NCBI RefSeq assembly: GCF_000993825.1
Contig: NZ_CP011114.1
Span: 2,170,001-2,234,000, forward strand
DNA from: Paenibacillus durus ATCC 35681
GTDB lineage: Bacteria; Bacillota; Bacilli; Paenibacillales; Paenibacillaceae
Direction: 5' to 3'
DNA: 64,000 nt
Shown: positions 40,979-50,417 of the stretch, one piece after another
Numbering within the stretch: the first letter of the stretch is position 1
Layout: each line of letters starts with the position of its first letter
Position numbers and translations under genes: made by a program
The notes under the pieces: generated by a model
The model's input: the letters and a program-made list of their open reading frames with translations, nothing else
Databases searched by the model: none
What the model was told of the DNA's origin: nothing

Positions 40979-42157
40979 ATGATGAACACAGTTAGGGAAT
41001 TACTGAAAACGAAGACGACGATAATCGGCATTGCTGTTGCGCTGCTCTTTCAGTTGCTCTTCTCCATCATCTGGATGACAGGTTATGAGGGCATGTCGGA
41101 CCGGGTCAACGAGCTGAGCATCGCGGTCGTAAATGAGGATGCGCAAAGCGGGGCCGTTATTGCGAAGCAGTTGTCGGCGGGGCTGCCCGTCCATGTGGAG
41201 ACAGCAGCGGATATGGCGTCCGCGCGGGAGCGGCTGGACGATCGCGACATTCAGATGATTGTGCATATACCCGCCGACTTTACCTCGCTTGTGGCAGGAC
41301 GGGACACTAAGGCATCCATTCAGTATGTCGTGAACGAATCCAATCCTGCGATGATCAAGAGCATCATGACCTCCATCGCCTCGCAAGTGACGGCAGCCGC
41401 GAATAAGCAGGCACTCACAGCTGGCGCTAAGGCCGTGCTGTCTCAGGGAATGCCGACGGAGCAAGCCGCAGCCATGTCGGGCCAACTATCCGAGCGGGTC
41501 GTATCCGATATTCAGTCGGTGAATATCGTTAATGGGACGAACAATCAGATGGCGCCGATGATGATGGTGACCGCCTCATTTGTCGGTGCAATGATTATGG
41601 CCCAGAACCTGGAGGTATCAATGACGGCAATCTCCGCCCGTACGGGACGCTGGCAGCGGCTCGGCGCCCGCATCGCCATTACGATTCCAGCGGCCATCAT
41701 CGTTTCACTGGTTGGAACGTCCCTCGTTATGCTGCTCGGCGGACAGGTCGAACAGGGATTTTTCGCCTTGTGGGGCTACCAGACATTGTTCGTGCTCACA
41801 TTCATGATCGTCACGCAGACGCTTATTATGCTGCTCGGTACAGCCGGCATGCTGATCAACACTGCACTGCTGTCTGTACAGCTCGTGTCCTCCGGCGCGA
41901 TGATGCCGCGTGAGATGCTGTCCGGCTTTTACTTCAATCTCGGCAGCGCACTCCCGGCTACTTACGCGATCGAAGGCTTAATGAATCTGCTGTTCGGCGG
42001 CCCCGGGATCGGAGGCGATGCGGCAGCGCTGCTCATCATTGCGGCCGTGATGGCGTTCGTAATGATCGGGACAACCGCTCTGCGCAGGGACCTAGCGTCT
42101 AATGCGGCCGCTGAGCCCGCAGGTCAGACTCGCTCCAACACAGTACCCGAATCATAA
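40979..42157 (+). CDS. YhgE/Pip-like ABC-2 membrane protein
   Basis: About 392 residues. ATG 40979 follows AAAGGAG by 8 bases. One N-terminal transmembrane helix (TIIGIAVALLFQLLFSIIW) precedes a large extracytoplasmic domain (about 40-190; VVNEDAQSGAVIAKQL is typical of YhgE/DUF3533 proteins). Five to six C-terminal helices follow, with the ABC-2 permease character. These proteins act in efflux of toxic compounds or in phage/type VII-linked secretion, and the cargo here is not known. A TetR regulator gene follows 138 bases downstream on the same strand, and an inverted repeat overlaps the promoter region. Confidence 0.87.
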   Translation: MMNTVRELLKTKTTIIGIAVALLFQLLFSIIWMTGYEGMSDRVNELSIAVVNEDAQSGAVIAKQLSAGLPVHVETAADMASARERLDDRDIQMIVHIPADFTSLVAGRDTKASIQYVVNESNPAMIKSIMTSIASQVTAAANKQALTAGAKAVLSQGMPTEQAAAMSGQLSERVVSDIQSVNIVNGTNNQMAPMMMVTASFVGAMIMAQNLEVSMTAISARTGRWQRLGARIAITIPAAIIVSLVGTSLVMLLGGQVEQGFFALWGYQTLFVLTFMIVTQTLIMLLGTAGMLINTALLSVQLVSSGAMMPREMLSGFYFNLGSALPATYAIEGLMNLLFGGPGIGGDAAALLIIAAVMAFVMIGTTALRRDLASNAAAEPAGQTRSNTVPES

Positions 42158-42244
42158 AGCTGATCAATCCGGCACTTGCCTCTGACCTTACTGGAAAACT
42201 CCCGCTTGCCCCGCTTATAATAAGAGCATACAAGGGATGGCTCG

Positions 42245-42267
42245 TTCTGGAATGAAATTCCAGAGAA
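42245..42267. promoter_or_regulatory. Palindrome before the tetR gene
   Basis: TTCTGGAAT-GAA-ATTCCAGA forms near-perfect 9-10-bp arms, located about 30 bases upstream of the tetR start. It could be an operator or an RNA hairpin. Its sequence differs from the TTAAAACAA repeat before the permease. Confidence 0.5.
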
Positions 42268-42295
42268 CGAAGAAACAAAGGGGAAATGGTAAAGC

Positions 42296-42886
42296 ATGGG
42301 CTCAGAAGAAAATGACGTTAAGCTGCGCATTTTACAGGCCGCAAAGAAGCTGTTCGCGCAGCAAGGCTTCAACGCAACGACTGTACGGCAAATATGTGAA
42401 GAGGCGGGCGCGAACGTATCGCTCGTCTCGTATTATTTTGGCGGCAAGGACAAGGTGTTCGAGGCTCTGTTCAAGGAATATTTTTCGCAGGATATATTAA
42501 ATGGGGATGAACTGTCACGGATAGATGCGGTCTCCGGTCTCAAACTAATGATACGGGAGATCACCGCTTACTGGCGACGTGAGCCGGAAATGATCAGCCT
42601 GCTGCAGCAGGAGATCGTCTTGCAGTCCCCTCGAATGGACTATATCCAGCAGTTGACGCTGCCGATTTGGACATTACTCCGGGATTGGCTGAAGCTGGGC
42701 CGGGATCAGGGCGTGTTTCGCTTCCGGTCGCTTGACCACACGTTCATCAGCGTACTTGGCAGCATCCTGTTTCACAACAAAACGTTTTTTTTCAACCAGC
42801 TTCTCGACAATAGCGAAGAAAACCCGGATTTATTACTGGAGGATTTGACCCAGTTTATATTTCAGGCGATTGGTTATGAGGAATAA
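42296..42886 (+). CDS. TetR-family regulator
   Basis: A 196-residue regulator. The N-terminal TetR_N domain is textbook: ILQAAKKLFAQQGFNATTVRQI, then CEEAGANVSLVSYYFGGKDKVF. The C-terminal domain is helical and resembles the CecR/TetR_C_15-like group. AAAGGGG lies before ATG 42296. It follows the YhgE-like permease and probably represses it, a common efflux pairing. A 41-base stretch of this gene (42656-42696) recurs, with a few changes, just upstream of the HD hydrolase gene at 58300. Confidence 0.92.
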   Translation: MGSEENDVKLRILQAAKKLFAQQGFNATTVRQICEEAGANVSLVSYYFGGKDKVFEALFKEYFSQDILNGDELSRIDAVSGLKLMIREITAYWRREPEMISLLQQEIVLQSPRMDYIQQLTLPIWTLLRDWLKLGRDQGVFRFRSLDHTFISVLGSILFHNKTFFFNQLLDNSEENPDLLLEDLTQFIFQAIGYEE

Positions 42887-43017
42887 GTGTAGCCTGCGCC
42901 AGCCGATTACCCACCTTCAGGTTGTGACGCAATTAAAGCGCCGCTTAAAGGGAACGAGTCCCGGAACTGCCGGGACCGAACCCGAGGCGATTCCGGAATC
43001 TCGCCTAAAAGAATTCT

Positions 43018-44907
43018 TCAATGGATGGACAGCAGATCCCAGTGGAACAAGAACAACGTAAAGCCCAGACCGATTAATGCAACGCAGCATCTGCTGATGG
43101 AACCGAGATTGGCTTGAACGGCGGAAAACGCATTTTTAATGAGAACATAAATACTGACTGCTGCCGCCGCAATCGGCAACGAGCAAATTCCCCAAGCATA
43201 CCACGCAGGATAGCCATAAGTGATGGCCGAAGTGCTGTAGAGCAGATGGATGGCCACAAACACCACAAACAAAGCTGACATAAGGAGAATAGACCCGGAT
43301 TTTGGTCTCCACTTCATTTTGAATAATGAAATACCATATCGTACAATCTCTATGAACAAAATCAAAAGCCAAAAAATTGCTGTCCCTAAATACATACTGA
43401 ACCCTATAGCAGGTTTAACCCAAAACGAAGTCACTTTATTCATCGTAATTTCGCCGACCACAGTCAATTTCTCGCCTTCCTCCGAAGTATGGAGCCATAT
43501 CCTTTCCTTGCCGTCCTTTTGCTGAAATAAATTTTCGGCGATGGGAATATAGGTTTTGCTCTTTGTTATGCCGTTGCCGTCCGGGAATACACCTGTGATA
43601 ACCAGATTCTCTCCGGCTGCTTGAACGGTAAAGGTTCTTCCCAGCATCCAGAGCCATTTTCCCCAACCGTGCTGTGGAGCTTTGGCAAACAGGTATTCCC
43701 CTGCATACTGCCGCAAATCTATGGAACTCGCTTCCCCTCTCTCTTGTTTAATAGCTTTGCCCGGAAGCATATTTCCAATCGCCTTGACAACCTCATCATG
43801 GAGCTGGAAATCGCCCTCGGCTGCGTTGCTCACTACAAAAACTCCGATTTTATGGGACGGAATGAGCGTCATCTCGGCTGAAAAACCTTCAACCACTCCC
43901 GTATGAGACAAATTGAAAATTCCATTATCCAGCTTGCCTCTGTACAAACCATACCCCAAACCGTCTACAAGAGGATGCTCTGCAAATTGCTTCTGCTCCA
44001 TTTCCTGAACGGTTTCCGGATTTAGAATGGAGCGACCCTGATACTGTCCCTCATTAAGAAGCATCATCATAAAATGGGCAAACTCATTGGGCACAACACT
44101 TAAATCTCCAGCTCCGGGAAGCTTTAAATAGGTATAAGGCAGTTGCTCGAACTTTCCACTCGAATAACGATAGGATTTGGACATTTCCGCATGTTGCTCC
44201 TGTACGTGCAATTGAGCGCTTGGCATCTCCAGCGGACTGAACACTTCTTGGCGCATATAATCGTCTAACGTCATCCCGCTAAGCTGCTCAACTAGGTAAC
44301 CAACCAGTCCCACACCGGCATTGCTATAGTCGTATTGCGTTCCCGGCGGCCTCACGGGCGGTTGAGTTCGAAAATAATTTTTCAAATATTTTCCTGTAGA
44401 GTTCGCTCCTTCCGGAGATCGGCTGTTCACCCCGTAAACCGCTTCATCCAGTCCGGCTGTATGGGTCAACAAATGATGGACCGTAATTGCCTGTTGCCGA
44501 AATTCCGGAATTTGAAAATCGGTTAAATATTCATTTACATCCTTCTTCAGTTCAAGCTTCCCCCGCTCCACCATTTGCATTGCTGCGGCAGCGGTAACCG
44601 ACTTGGTAATGGACCCGATTCGGACGATCGTCTTAGCTGGGTCCATGGCCGTGTTCCGCTGAATATCCGCCAGCCCATACCCTTTGCTGAACAGAATCTG
44701 TTCTCCGGAAGTCACCACTACCACAGAACCTGGGATATGCAGACGTTCCATATTTTCCTTAACAATAAGGTCCACTTTCTGCCTGACTTGTGAAGCGGTA
44801 ATTCCTCCTTCGGTAACAGACCCAGCCATTGCCGGCGGGCAGAATGCAGCGATCATGCTAAATATGACCATCATGCTCCAAACTATTCTTTTACCTCTTG
44901 TCTTCAT
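43018..44907 (-). CDS. Serine beta-lactamase-like protein (class C/PBP4*-type) with membrane tail
   Basis: A 629-residue secreted, membrane-anchored serine hydrolase. A signal peptide (VWSMMVIFSMIAAF, then CPPAMA) leads into the beta-lactamase/penicillin-binding domain with SxxK in GSITKSVTAAAAM near residue 100, Y-x-N in YDYSNAGVGLVGYL, and HTG in LSHTGVVEGF. After about residue 390 comes a beta-rich linker, and four to five transmembrane helices close the protein. The architecture matches Bacillus PbpE/FmtA-like enzymes that act on peptidoglycan or D-amino-acid esters, not a resistance enzyme by itself. It is monocistronic and divergent from the VanRS-like pair. Confidence 0.9.
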   Translation of the reverse strand: MKTRGKRIVWSMMVIFSMIAAFCPPAMAGSVTEGGITASQVRQKVDLIVKENMERLHIPGSVVVVTSGEQILFSKGYGLADIQRNTAMDPAKTIVRIGSITKSVTAAAAMQMVERGKLELKKDVNEYLTDFQIPEFRQQAITVHHLLTHTAGLDEAVYGVNSRSPEGANSTGKYLKNYFRTQPPVRPPGTQYDYSNAGVGLVGYLVEQLSGMTLDDYMRQEVFSPLEMPSAQLHVQEQHAEMSKSYRYSSGKFEQLPYTYLKLPGAGDLSVVPNEFAHFMMMLLNEGQYQGRSILNPETVQEMEQKQFAEHPLVDGLGYGLYRGKLDNGIFNLSHTGVVEGFSAEMTLIPSHKIGVFVVSNAAEGDFQLHDEVVKAIGNMLPGKAIKQERGEASSIDLRQYAGEYLFAKAPQHGWGKWLWMLGRTFTVQAAGENLVITGVFPDGNGITKSKTYIPIAENLFQQKDGKERIWLHTSEEGEKLTVVGEITMNKVTSFWVKPAIGFSMYLGTAIFWLLILFIEIVRYGISLFKMKWRPKSGSILLMSALFVVFVAIHLLYSTSAITYGYPAWYAWGICSLPIAAAAVSIYVLIKNAFSAVQANLGSISRCCVALIGLGFTLFLFHWDLLSIH

Positions 44908-45115
44908 AAATGGATTTCACAGTCCCTTCCAAATAGATTAACTGCCGGTCTAAACCGGTCTTGCTCCATTTCAGTATAAGAGACCAATCTTTCACGCTAT
45001 TATCACCAATCTTAAATTAAACTTAAGAAGAAGGATTCCGAAGCAGGAGTTGAGAAAGTGTACTATACAAGACTGCGCAAATTATTGTATCCACCTTGAT
45101 GAAGGAGAAGTGCTT

Positions 45116-45832
45116 GTGAACAGAACGGTACTGCTTGTAGATGATGAACCTGAGATTGTCGATCTGCTGAGATTATTTTTAGAGAAGGAAGGTTTAGAAA
45201 TTCTTGAAGCTCATGATGGGCATGAGGCATGGAGAATGATCCGTCAGCACAATATAGATCTCGCGGTCCTGGATATTATGATGCCTAAGCTTGACGGAGT
45301 GGAACTGCTGAAACGGCTTCGGGCCGAATATAAGCTGCCCATTATACTGTTATCGGCCAAAAACCAGGACAGCGATAAAATTTTGGGGCTTGGGCTTGGC
45401 GCGGATGATTTTATTTCCAAACCATTCAATCCTCTGGAGGTCGTCGCCCGGATTCAGGCGGTACTACGCAGAACCTATGAGTTTAACGAACTTCCTAGCG
45501 CGCCGGATGAAGTTTTGGAGCAGACCCGGATTGGCAACCTGACGCTAGATCATCGTAATTATGCCATTTATAAAAATGGGAACGAAATCCAACTGACTGC
45601 GATTGAGTACAAGCTGCTTCAAACCTTCATGGAATCGCCCGGGCGGATCTTCACCAAGAAGCAATTATTCGAGCATGTGTGGAGCGATTTCTACCATGAA
45701 GATGCCAACACGGTTATGGTGCACATTTCCCGTCTGCGCGAGAAATTGGAGGATGAGCCCCGTAATCCCGTTTATATTCGCACAATCCGGGGCATCGGAT
45801 ATAAATTTGCTAAAGAGGATGATTTTTTGTGA
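45116..45832 (+). CDS. OmpR-family response regulator (VanR-like)
   Basis: About 238 residues from GTG 45116, which has GAAGGAG 8 bases upstream. The frame extends to 45050 but that part has no site. Receiver motifs are VLLVDDEPEIV, LAVLDIMMPKLDG and DDFISKPFNP. The winged helix ends with RTIRGIGYKFAKE. It overlaps the kinase by 4 bases and is coupled to it. The pair resembles VanRS-type or related envelope-stress systems. The divergent beta-lactamase-like gene is a possible target, as inference. Confidence 0.93.
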   Translation: MNRTVLLVDDEPEIVDLLRLFLEKEGLEILEAHDGHEAWRMIRQHNIDLAVLDIMMPKLDGVELLKRLRAEYKLPIILLSAKNQDSDKILGLGLGADDFISKPFNPLEVVARIQAVLRRTYEFNELPSAPDEVLEQTRIGNLTLDHRNYAIYKNGNEIQLTAIEYKLLQTFMESPGRIFTKKQLFEHVWSDFYHEDANTVMVHISRLREKLEDEPRNPVYIRTIRGIGYKFAKEDDFL

Positions 45833-46875
45833 AAAAAACCCGGCTTTTCTACACGTTGCTCAAGTCTTATATTATTTTCGCTTTAACGATGGGCATTGTG
45901 AATGGGTTTTTCCTGTTCATTTTTATAGAGCCGACCAATATTGAGATTACTCTTGACTGGCTTCTCTTGTTTATATTGTTGTTCGGACTTAATGTGTGGG
46001 CATACAGCCTGTGGACAGCGAATCGGATTACGAAACCGCTTGAGAAAATTGCTCAAGCCATTCAGCATATGAAGGAAGGCAGATACCAGCAGCGGCTGGA
46101 ATTTGAAGCTGGGTATGAATTTTCACTGATCCAGCAACATCTCAACGACATGGCTGCAAATTTGGCTCAAGCCCAAGAGAATAACCGGCGACTGGAAACC
46201 GGCAGACAGCGGATGCTTGTCGATATCTCCCACGATTTGAAAACGCCCATTACGACGATACAGGGTTATGCCAAGGCTCTAGAGCTCGGTTATGCCGAAA
46301 ATGATACTCAGCGGGATAAATATTTGCACCTCATCTATAATAAGGCGACGTTTGTCACGGAGCTGATCGAGGATATTTTCAGTTTGTCGAAGCTGGACAG
46401 TCCGGACTACCCCCTCTCCCTCACTCCGGCGGACTTGGCCGAGCTGATCCGGGAGATTTCCGCCGAGTATTATGATCAGTTCGAGGACAAAAAAATAAAG
46501 CTGGAGGTTGACGTTCCTTCGGCCGAAGTAATCATACCCTTTGATTCGAAGATCATGCGGCGCGCAATTTCCAATCTCGTAGCTAACGCGATGCTGCACA
46601 ACCCTCCACAGACCAAAGTGAAGCTCTCCCTCAAGGAGACGAGAGACACGGCAGCGCTCTATATTTCAGACAATGGAAACGACATTCCCAATGAGTTGAA
46701 AGACGTCATTTTCGATCCTTTTGTTCGCGGCGATGCTGCCCGGAGGAGCGATGGCGGAACCGGTCTGGGACTTGCGATTGCCAAAAAAGCCGCGGAGCTG
46801 CACGGAGGAAAGCTGGAACTTAACAACACTCCCGGACAAAAGACTTTTATTTTAACCTTGTGCAAAAACCGCTAA
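45829..46875 (+). CDS. Sensor histidine kinase (VanS-like)
   Basis: A 348-residue kinase from GTG 45829. There are two transmembrane helices close together (residues 10-30 and 42-62) with a very short external loop, so sensing is probably within the membrane. HAMP follows, then HisKA with ISHDLKTPITTIQGYAKAL and HATPase_c with NLVANAMLHN, ISDNGNDIP and GGTGLGLAIAKKAAELHGG. Short-loop kinases of this kind often sense cell-wall antibiotics. It is coupled to the preceding regulator by a 4-base overlap. Confidence 0.93.
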   Translation: MKKTRLFYTLLKSYIIFALTMGIVNGFFLFIFIEPTNIEITLDWLLLFILLFGLNVWAYSLWTANRITKPLEKIAQAIQHMKEGRYQQRLEFEAGYEFSLIQQHLNDMAANLAQAQENNRRLETGRQRMLVDISHDLKTPITTIQGYAKALELGYAENDTQRDKYLHLIYNKATFVTELIEDIFSLSKLDSPDYPLSLTPADLAELIREISAEYYDQFEDKKIKLEVDVPSAEVIIPFDSKIMRRAISNLVANAMLHNPPQTKVKLSLKETRDTAALYISDNGNDIPNELKDVIFDPFVRGDAARRSDGGTGLGLAIAKKAAELHGGKLELNNTPGQKTFILTLCKNR

Positions 46876-46957
46876 ATGCCAGCAACATTATTCAAGAAAT
46901 TTCTTTGTTTCCATATTATAATGTCAGCACATTAAACGAATGAAGAAGGTGCAGTCG

Positions 46958-47809
46958 ATGACTCGTGAAGTTCGAACGGTAAGCTTCGATGCGGACTTAA
47001 AGGTTGAAGCGTATCGTTTTGAAGGAATTATGCAGAAGTTTCCCAACCATTTTCATGACTATTATGTCATTGGTTTCATTGAACAAGGAAAGCGGCATCT
47101 GCTGTGTAAAAATGAGGAGTACATGATTGGCGGCGGCGACGTGCTCATCTTCAACCCGCATGATCCCCACGCCTGTGAACCGATCGATGGAAATACGCTT
47201 GACTATCGCTGCATTAACATTCAGCCGGATGTCATGCGCCAATATGTGCTGGAGATTACAGGAACGGAGTATTTGCCTTGTTTCACACCAACTGTTCTCT
47301 TCCGCAGTGAACTGGCAATAGTCCTGCATGATCTGCATCTGATGATTTTAGAGGGCCAGCCCGATTTTCAAAAAGAAGAATTGTTTCTGCTGCTCCTGGA
47401 GCAGCTGCTGAGGGAATATTCAGACGTAAGTGCTCCCGCTCCCTCTCAGGAACCCGCCTTTGAAATCAAAAGGATATGCGAATACATAGAATCACATTTT
47501 GCGCAAAGCATTACGCTGAATGATTTAAGTGCATTGACAGGATTAAGCAAATATCACTTGCTGCGTTCATTTACGAGACAAAAAGGAATCTCACCGTACA
47601 GCTATCTGGCAACCATTCGGATTAACCATGCGAAAAGGCTGTTGGAACAAGGAATACCGCCGATCGATGTGGCCTTTCAGACCGGGTTTAGCGATCAGAG
47701 CCATTTTACAAATTTCTTTAAAAAACTGATTGGCTTAACCCCCAAGCAATATGCGCGTATATTTCTTCATGAAACGGGATCGAAACGATCTGCGGATATC
47801 ACGGCATGA
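46958..47809 (+). CDS. AraC-family regulator with cupin sensor domain
   Basis: About 283 residues. ATG 46958 follows GAAGAAGGTG. ATG 46940 has no site. The N-terminal AraC-binding (cupin) domain has a short His-rich motif FPNHFHDYYVIGFIEQGK and DPHACEP. The C-terminal part has two helix-turn-helix units (ITLNDLSALTGLSKYHLLRSF and the second with GFSDQSHFTNFFKKLIG). It overlaps the next gene, an EamA transporter, by 4 bases, so it probably regulates that exporter together with itself. Confidence 0.93.
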   Translation: MTREVRTVSFDADLKVEAYRFEGIMQKFPNHFHDYYVIGFIEQGKRHLLCKNEEYMIGGGDVLIFNPHDPHACEPIDGNTLDYRCINIQPDVMRQYVLEITGTEYLPCFTPTVLFRSELAIVLHDLHLMILEGQPDFQKEELFLLLLEQLLREYSDVSAPAPSQEPAFEIKRICEYIESHFAQSITLNDLSALTGLSKYHLLRSFTRQKGISPYSYLATIRINHAKRLLEQGIPPIDVAFQTGFSDQSHFTNFFKKLIGLTPKQYARIFLHETGSKRSADITA

Positions 47810-48729
47810 TGGATCAGCATAAGAACACTACCGGACACCTGTTGGCACTGGTCACGATTTTAATCTGGGGAACCACCTTTATCTCCACAAAAATACTGCT
47901 CATTGACTTCACTCCCGTTGAAATCCTATTTTTCCGCTTTCTGATTGGGTACTTTGTTCTGCTTCTTGTCTATTCTCGCCCAATCCGAACTAAGGATTTT
48001 AAGGAAGAATTGCTGTTTATCTCGGCAGGCCTTTGCGGGGTCACATTATACTTTTTAATTGAAAATATTGCCCTTATTTATACTCTTGCCTCCCACGTGG
48101 GCGTGATTGTGTCGATTGCTCCCTTTTTCACGGCGGTGTTGGCTCACTTCTTCTTGGAGGGCGAAAAATTAAACGCTTCATTTATGGTCGGATTCTCGCT
48201 TGCGCTGACAGGCATTGTACTGATCGGGCTTAACGGGAATTTTCTCTTGCAGCTGAACCCGATCGGAGATCTATTGGCATTCTTGGCCCCTGCGGTATGG
48301 GCAGTTTATTCTGTCCTAATGCGAAAAATTAGCGGGCTAAACCATCATAACATCGGTTCCACCCGCAAAGTGTTCTTTTATGGACTGCTGTTTATGCTGC
48401 CTGTGTTATTTTTTAATCAAATTAATCTTGGCCCGGATCGATTCCATAAAATAGAAAATCTTACAAACCTGCTGTACTTGGGCCTTGGTGCCTCCGCATT
48501 ATGTTTTGTGACCTGGAACCGGGCGGTGGGAATTCTGGGAGCGGTCAAAACAAGTGTGTACATTTATATCGTGCCTGTAATTTCAGTGGCGGCCTCCGCC
48601 CTTATTCTTCATGAACAGATCACCTGGGCAACCCTGGCAGGAACCTTCCTGACCCTAACCGGTTCGTATATTTCAGAGCGGAAACCGAACAGAATTAGAA
48701 AAGGAAAAATGAGCTGCGAACAGAGTTAG
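47806..48729 (+). CDS. DMT-superfamily transporter (EamA)
   Basis: A 307-residue protein with ten predicted transmembrane helices in two EamA repeats (first: VTILIWGTTFISTKILL; second: LLAFLAPAVWAVYSVLM). DMT/EamA proteins export amino acids or other small metabolites, and the substrate is not readable. Its ATG overlaps the AraC stop, so it is translationally coupled. The C-terminal tail is basic (RKPNRIRKGK), consistent with an inside orientation. Confidence 0.92.
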   Translation: MMDQHKNTTGHLLALVTILIWGTTFISTKILLIDFTPVEILFFRFLIGYFVLLLVYSRPIRTKDFKEELLFISAGLCGVTLYFLIENIALIYTLASHVGVIVSIAPFFTAVLAHFFLEGEKLNASFMVGFSLALTGIVLIGLNGNFLLQLNPIGDLLAFLAPAVWAVYSVLMRKISGLNHHNIGSTRKVFFYGLLFMLPVLFFNQINLGPDRFHKIENLTNLLYLGLGASALCFVTWNRAVGILGAVKTSVYIYIVPVISVAASALILHEQITWATLAGTFLTLTGSYISERKPNRIRKGKMSCEQS

Positions 48730-48738
48730 ATGACTGGA

Positions 48739-48825
48739 CATCAATGACAGGTGCGTGTGAATCAACAACTAGCTATACCCAATAGATAGGAAGACGGAAT
48801 TGTTGTCGCGCTGGGCGATCTCAAA
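48739..48825. repeat. Left copy of the diverged repeat flanking the defence island
   Basis: About 87 bases, roughly three quarters identical to 56364-56452 in the same orientation (shared blocks include CATCAATGA, AGACGG and TTGTTGTCGCG/TTGTTATCGCG). On the minus strand both encode the Q/K-RDN-K/N-x-VFL segment of YyaL-type proteins. Confidence 0.7.
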
Positions 48826-48931
48826 CGCTTCTTCTGACCAAGGGAACCAATTTTACCGGATTGTGTGCGTGTTGCAATAAGTAAGGTGATTTTTCCTTGG
48901 CTAATCTATTGGGTGCTTTTTAAATTGTCAT
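48772..48931 (-). pseudogene. Remnant of the 5' end of a YyaL/DUF255 thioredoxin-domain gene
   Basis: The minus strand has ATG 48931 with AGGTGAT before it, then a stop at codon 4. In the same frame comes [20 protein letters not shown]. After one extra base in an A-run, the next frame gives [17 protein letters not shown] and VFLSIGYS. This order is the N-terminal signature of the YyaL/spermatogenesis-associated-protein-20 family ([18 protein letters not shown]). The catalytic CxxC region is missing, so only the first ~50 codons survive. Confidence 0.78.
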
Positions 48932-49010
48932 GAGGTATCACCTCGTTTCGGTTGGATTTGGCTAAAGTATTGCTTAATTACCCAAAGTAGTGGGAAAGAC
49001 TCAGGGAAAT

Positions 49011-49040
49011 TAAAAAGGTAACTTCAATAAGTTACCTTTA
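49011..49040 (-). terminator. Terminator of the Hachiman-DarT-NADAR operon
   Basis: AAGGTAACTT (49015-49024) pairs with AAGTTACCTT (49030-49039), and TTTTTAATTT follows on the minus strand. It lies 15-43 bases after the last gene's stop. Confidence 0.75.
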
Positions 49041-49053
49041 GATTTATATATTT

Positions 49054-49773
49054 TTATTTATCGAAATCAAACAGACTCAGTTGCTCCGGGTTTTCTTCAT
49101 TGTTTTGAACAATTATCTGTTTTATATCTTCGTCAGAAAATATATCAAGATAATCCTCTGTCGAAGAAAGAGCCTTCTCAAGAAGATTTAAATTATGTAA
49201 TGAAACATATAGAGCTGCAGATTTCGCTTGACAATTGATTGACTTTTCAGGATTAAATTCAATATCTGAAAATGAATCATATTCCAATAATTGATTACTT
49301 AGTTCATGATTAAGAGCTAGAGCATTAATATAAAGCCAATCATAAAATAAAGTTTTAGGTTCAAGTGGCCATTTCCGATTGAAGTATTGAAAACAAATAA
49401 GGCGTCCACTTGTTTTTAATCTTTGATCTTTTTTCGCTTCTCTAGATGTGGCAGCAAGAAGATCTAAATAAGGGCCCCCATTTTCAAAAACTTTACTTGA
49501 TTGAAAAGCCGTCTCAACACTAAATATCTTATTGTTTTTAGTATGGATCATAAGATTGAATGCACTTAAGGAAACCCCTAGTTCTGTTGGTGACTTGCTT
49601 GAAATCTCCAGTATTCTCTTTTTTTCATATTTTTTCTTAAAATTTTCATGAAGAGAGTTAACTGATTTTTGTTTTTGTTTAATCGAAAAACCTGGATACC
49701 AGTCAAAAGCTAGGTCAATACTCTCTACAAAACCATCTGAATTACTTGCCATAAAAATAGGTCTATTCGCCAT
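49054..49773 (-). CDS. NADAR-like antitoxin (DarT-associated)
   Basis: About 239 residues. ATG 49773 has AAAGGAGAT directly upstream. The longer frame to 49791 does not. The family features are VETAFQSSKVFENGG, LAATSREAKKDQR and a helical C-terminal part with the NADAR-style order of motifs. NADAR proteins remove ADP-ribose from guanine, and DarT1 toxins are known to be paired with such proteins. It lies 11 bases after darT in one operon, the usual toxin-then-antitoxin order. It therefore most likely reverses the modification made by DarT. The catalytic residues could not be placed with certainty. Confidence 0.78.
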   Translation of the reverse strand: MANRPIFMASNSDGFVESIDLAFDWYPGFSIKQKQKSVNSLHENFKKKYEKKRILEISSKSPTELGVSLSAFNLMIHTKNNKIFSVETAFQSSKVFENGGPYLDLLAATSREAKKDQRLKTSGRLICFQYFNRKWPLEPKTLFYDWLYINALALNHELSNQLLEYDSFSDIEFNPEKSINCQAKSAALYVSLHNLNLLEKALSSTEDYLDIFSDEDIKQIIVQNNEENPEQLSLFDFDK

Positions 49774-49784
49774 TTTATCTCCTT

Positions 49785-50399
49785 TTACCAATAATTAAAA
49801 TCTTTTCTTGCATCAAAAAAGCCTTCAACTATAGCAGTTGGTATATTTGAGGGTATAACTTCAGTAAATCTATCAAGAGTTGTTTTGTTTTGAAAAGCTA
49901 CTCCTCCGATATATTTTGTTTCTATTGTCCCATTTACCAAGACTTCGGCTTGTGGATTAGTTGGGCATGCATCTGGAATGCCAAGCACACTTCTTGATGG
50001 CTTATTTGGATGCTCAGCAAACATTTGAAGCATTGCCTCTCTTCCCATTCTCTCTTGAATAGTCCGAAGTGATACATTGGAGTTTGCAGCATTATCAGGA
50101 CAAAATATACATTGTTTTTCCCAGAGAATACTAGGTTCTAAGGCTAAAATAACCCAATTAATAGAAGTATCTTTCATTCTAAACTTGTAAAATAGTTTAT
50201 AGTTAGGAAAGTCAATCGAAATGCTTGTAGCATTTTCACAAAAATCAAGTCTATAACTATCGTTTTTCATAGCCTTTATTCCCTTGTGCTTATGTTCTGA
50301 TATTGGAATAATACCATGGCGTAAGATGCTTTCCAAATTATCGGCTTGTGTAAAATGAATAAGCATATCAATTTTTCTTTCTTCAACAATTTTCCGCAT
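49785..50399 (-). CDS. darT: DarT-type DNA ADP-ribosyltransferase toxin
   Basis: About 204 residues from ATG 50399 (GAGGTGG upstream). The frame also opens at 50414. The DarT signature is visible: DMLIHFTQADNLESILRHGI at the start, LDFCENATSISIDFPNYKLF in the NAD-binding region, the ARTT-like segment with conserved aromatic residues, and QAEVLV with the catalytic Glu near residue 160. DarT transfers ADP-ribose from NAD+ to single-stranded DNA, a bacteriostatic or anti-phage action. The NADAR-like partner suggests the guanosine-directed DarT1 type rather than the thymidine-directed type with macrodomain DarG. It starts about 20 bases after hamB, tightly linked to it. Confidence 0.85.
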   Translation of the reverse strand: MRKIVEERKIDMLIHFTQADNLESILRHGIIPISEHKHKGIKAMKNDSYRLDFCENATSISIDFPNYKLFYKFRMKDTSINWVILALEPSILWEKQCIFCPDNAANSNVSLRTIQERMGREAMLQMFAEHPNKPSRSVLGIPDACPTNPQAEVLVNGTIETKYIGGVAFQNKTTLDRFTEVIPSNIPTAIVEGFFDARKDFNYW

Positions 50400-50417
50400 T
50401 ACTTTCCACCTCATTTT

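Noticed and set aside
42957..43008. Hairpins after the tetR gene (GTCCCGG/CCGGGAC and GAGGCGA/TCTCGCCT)
   Set aside because: Neither is followed by a T-tract, so I do not call them terminators.
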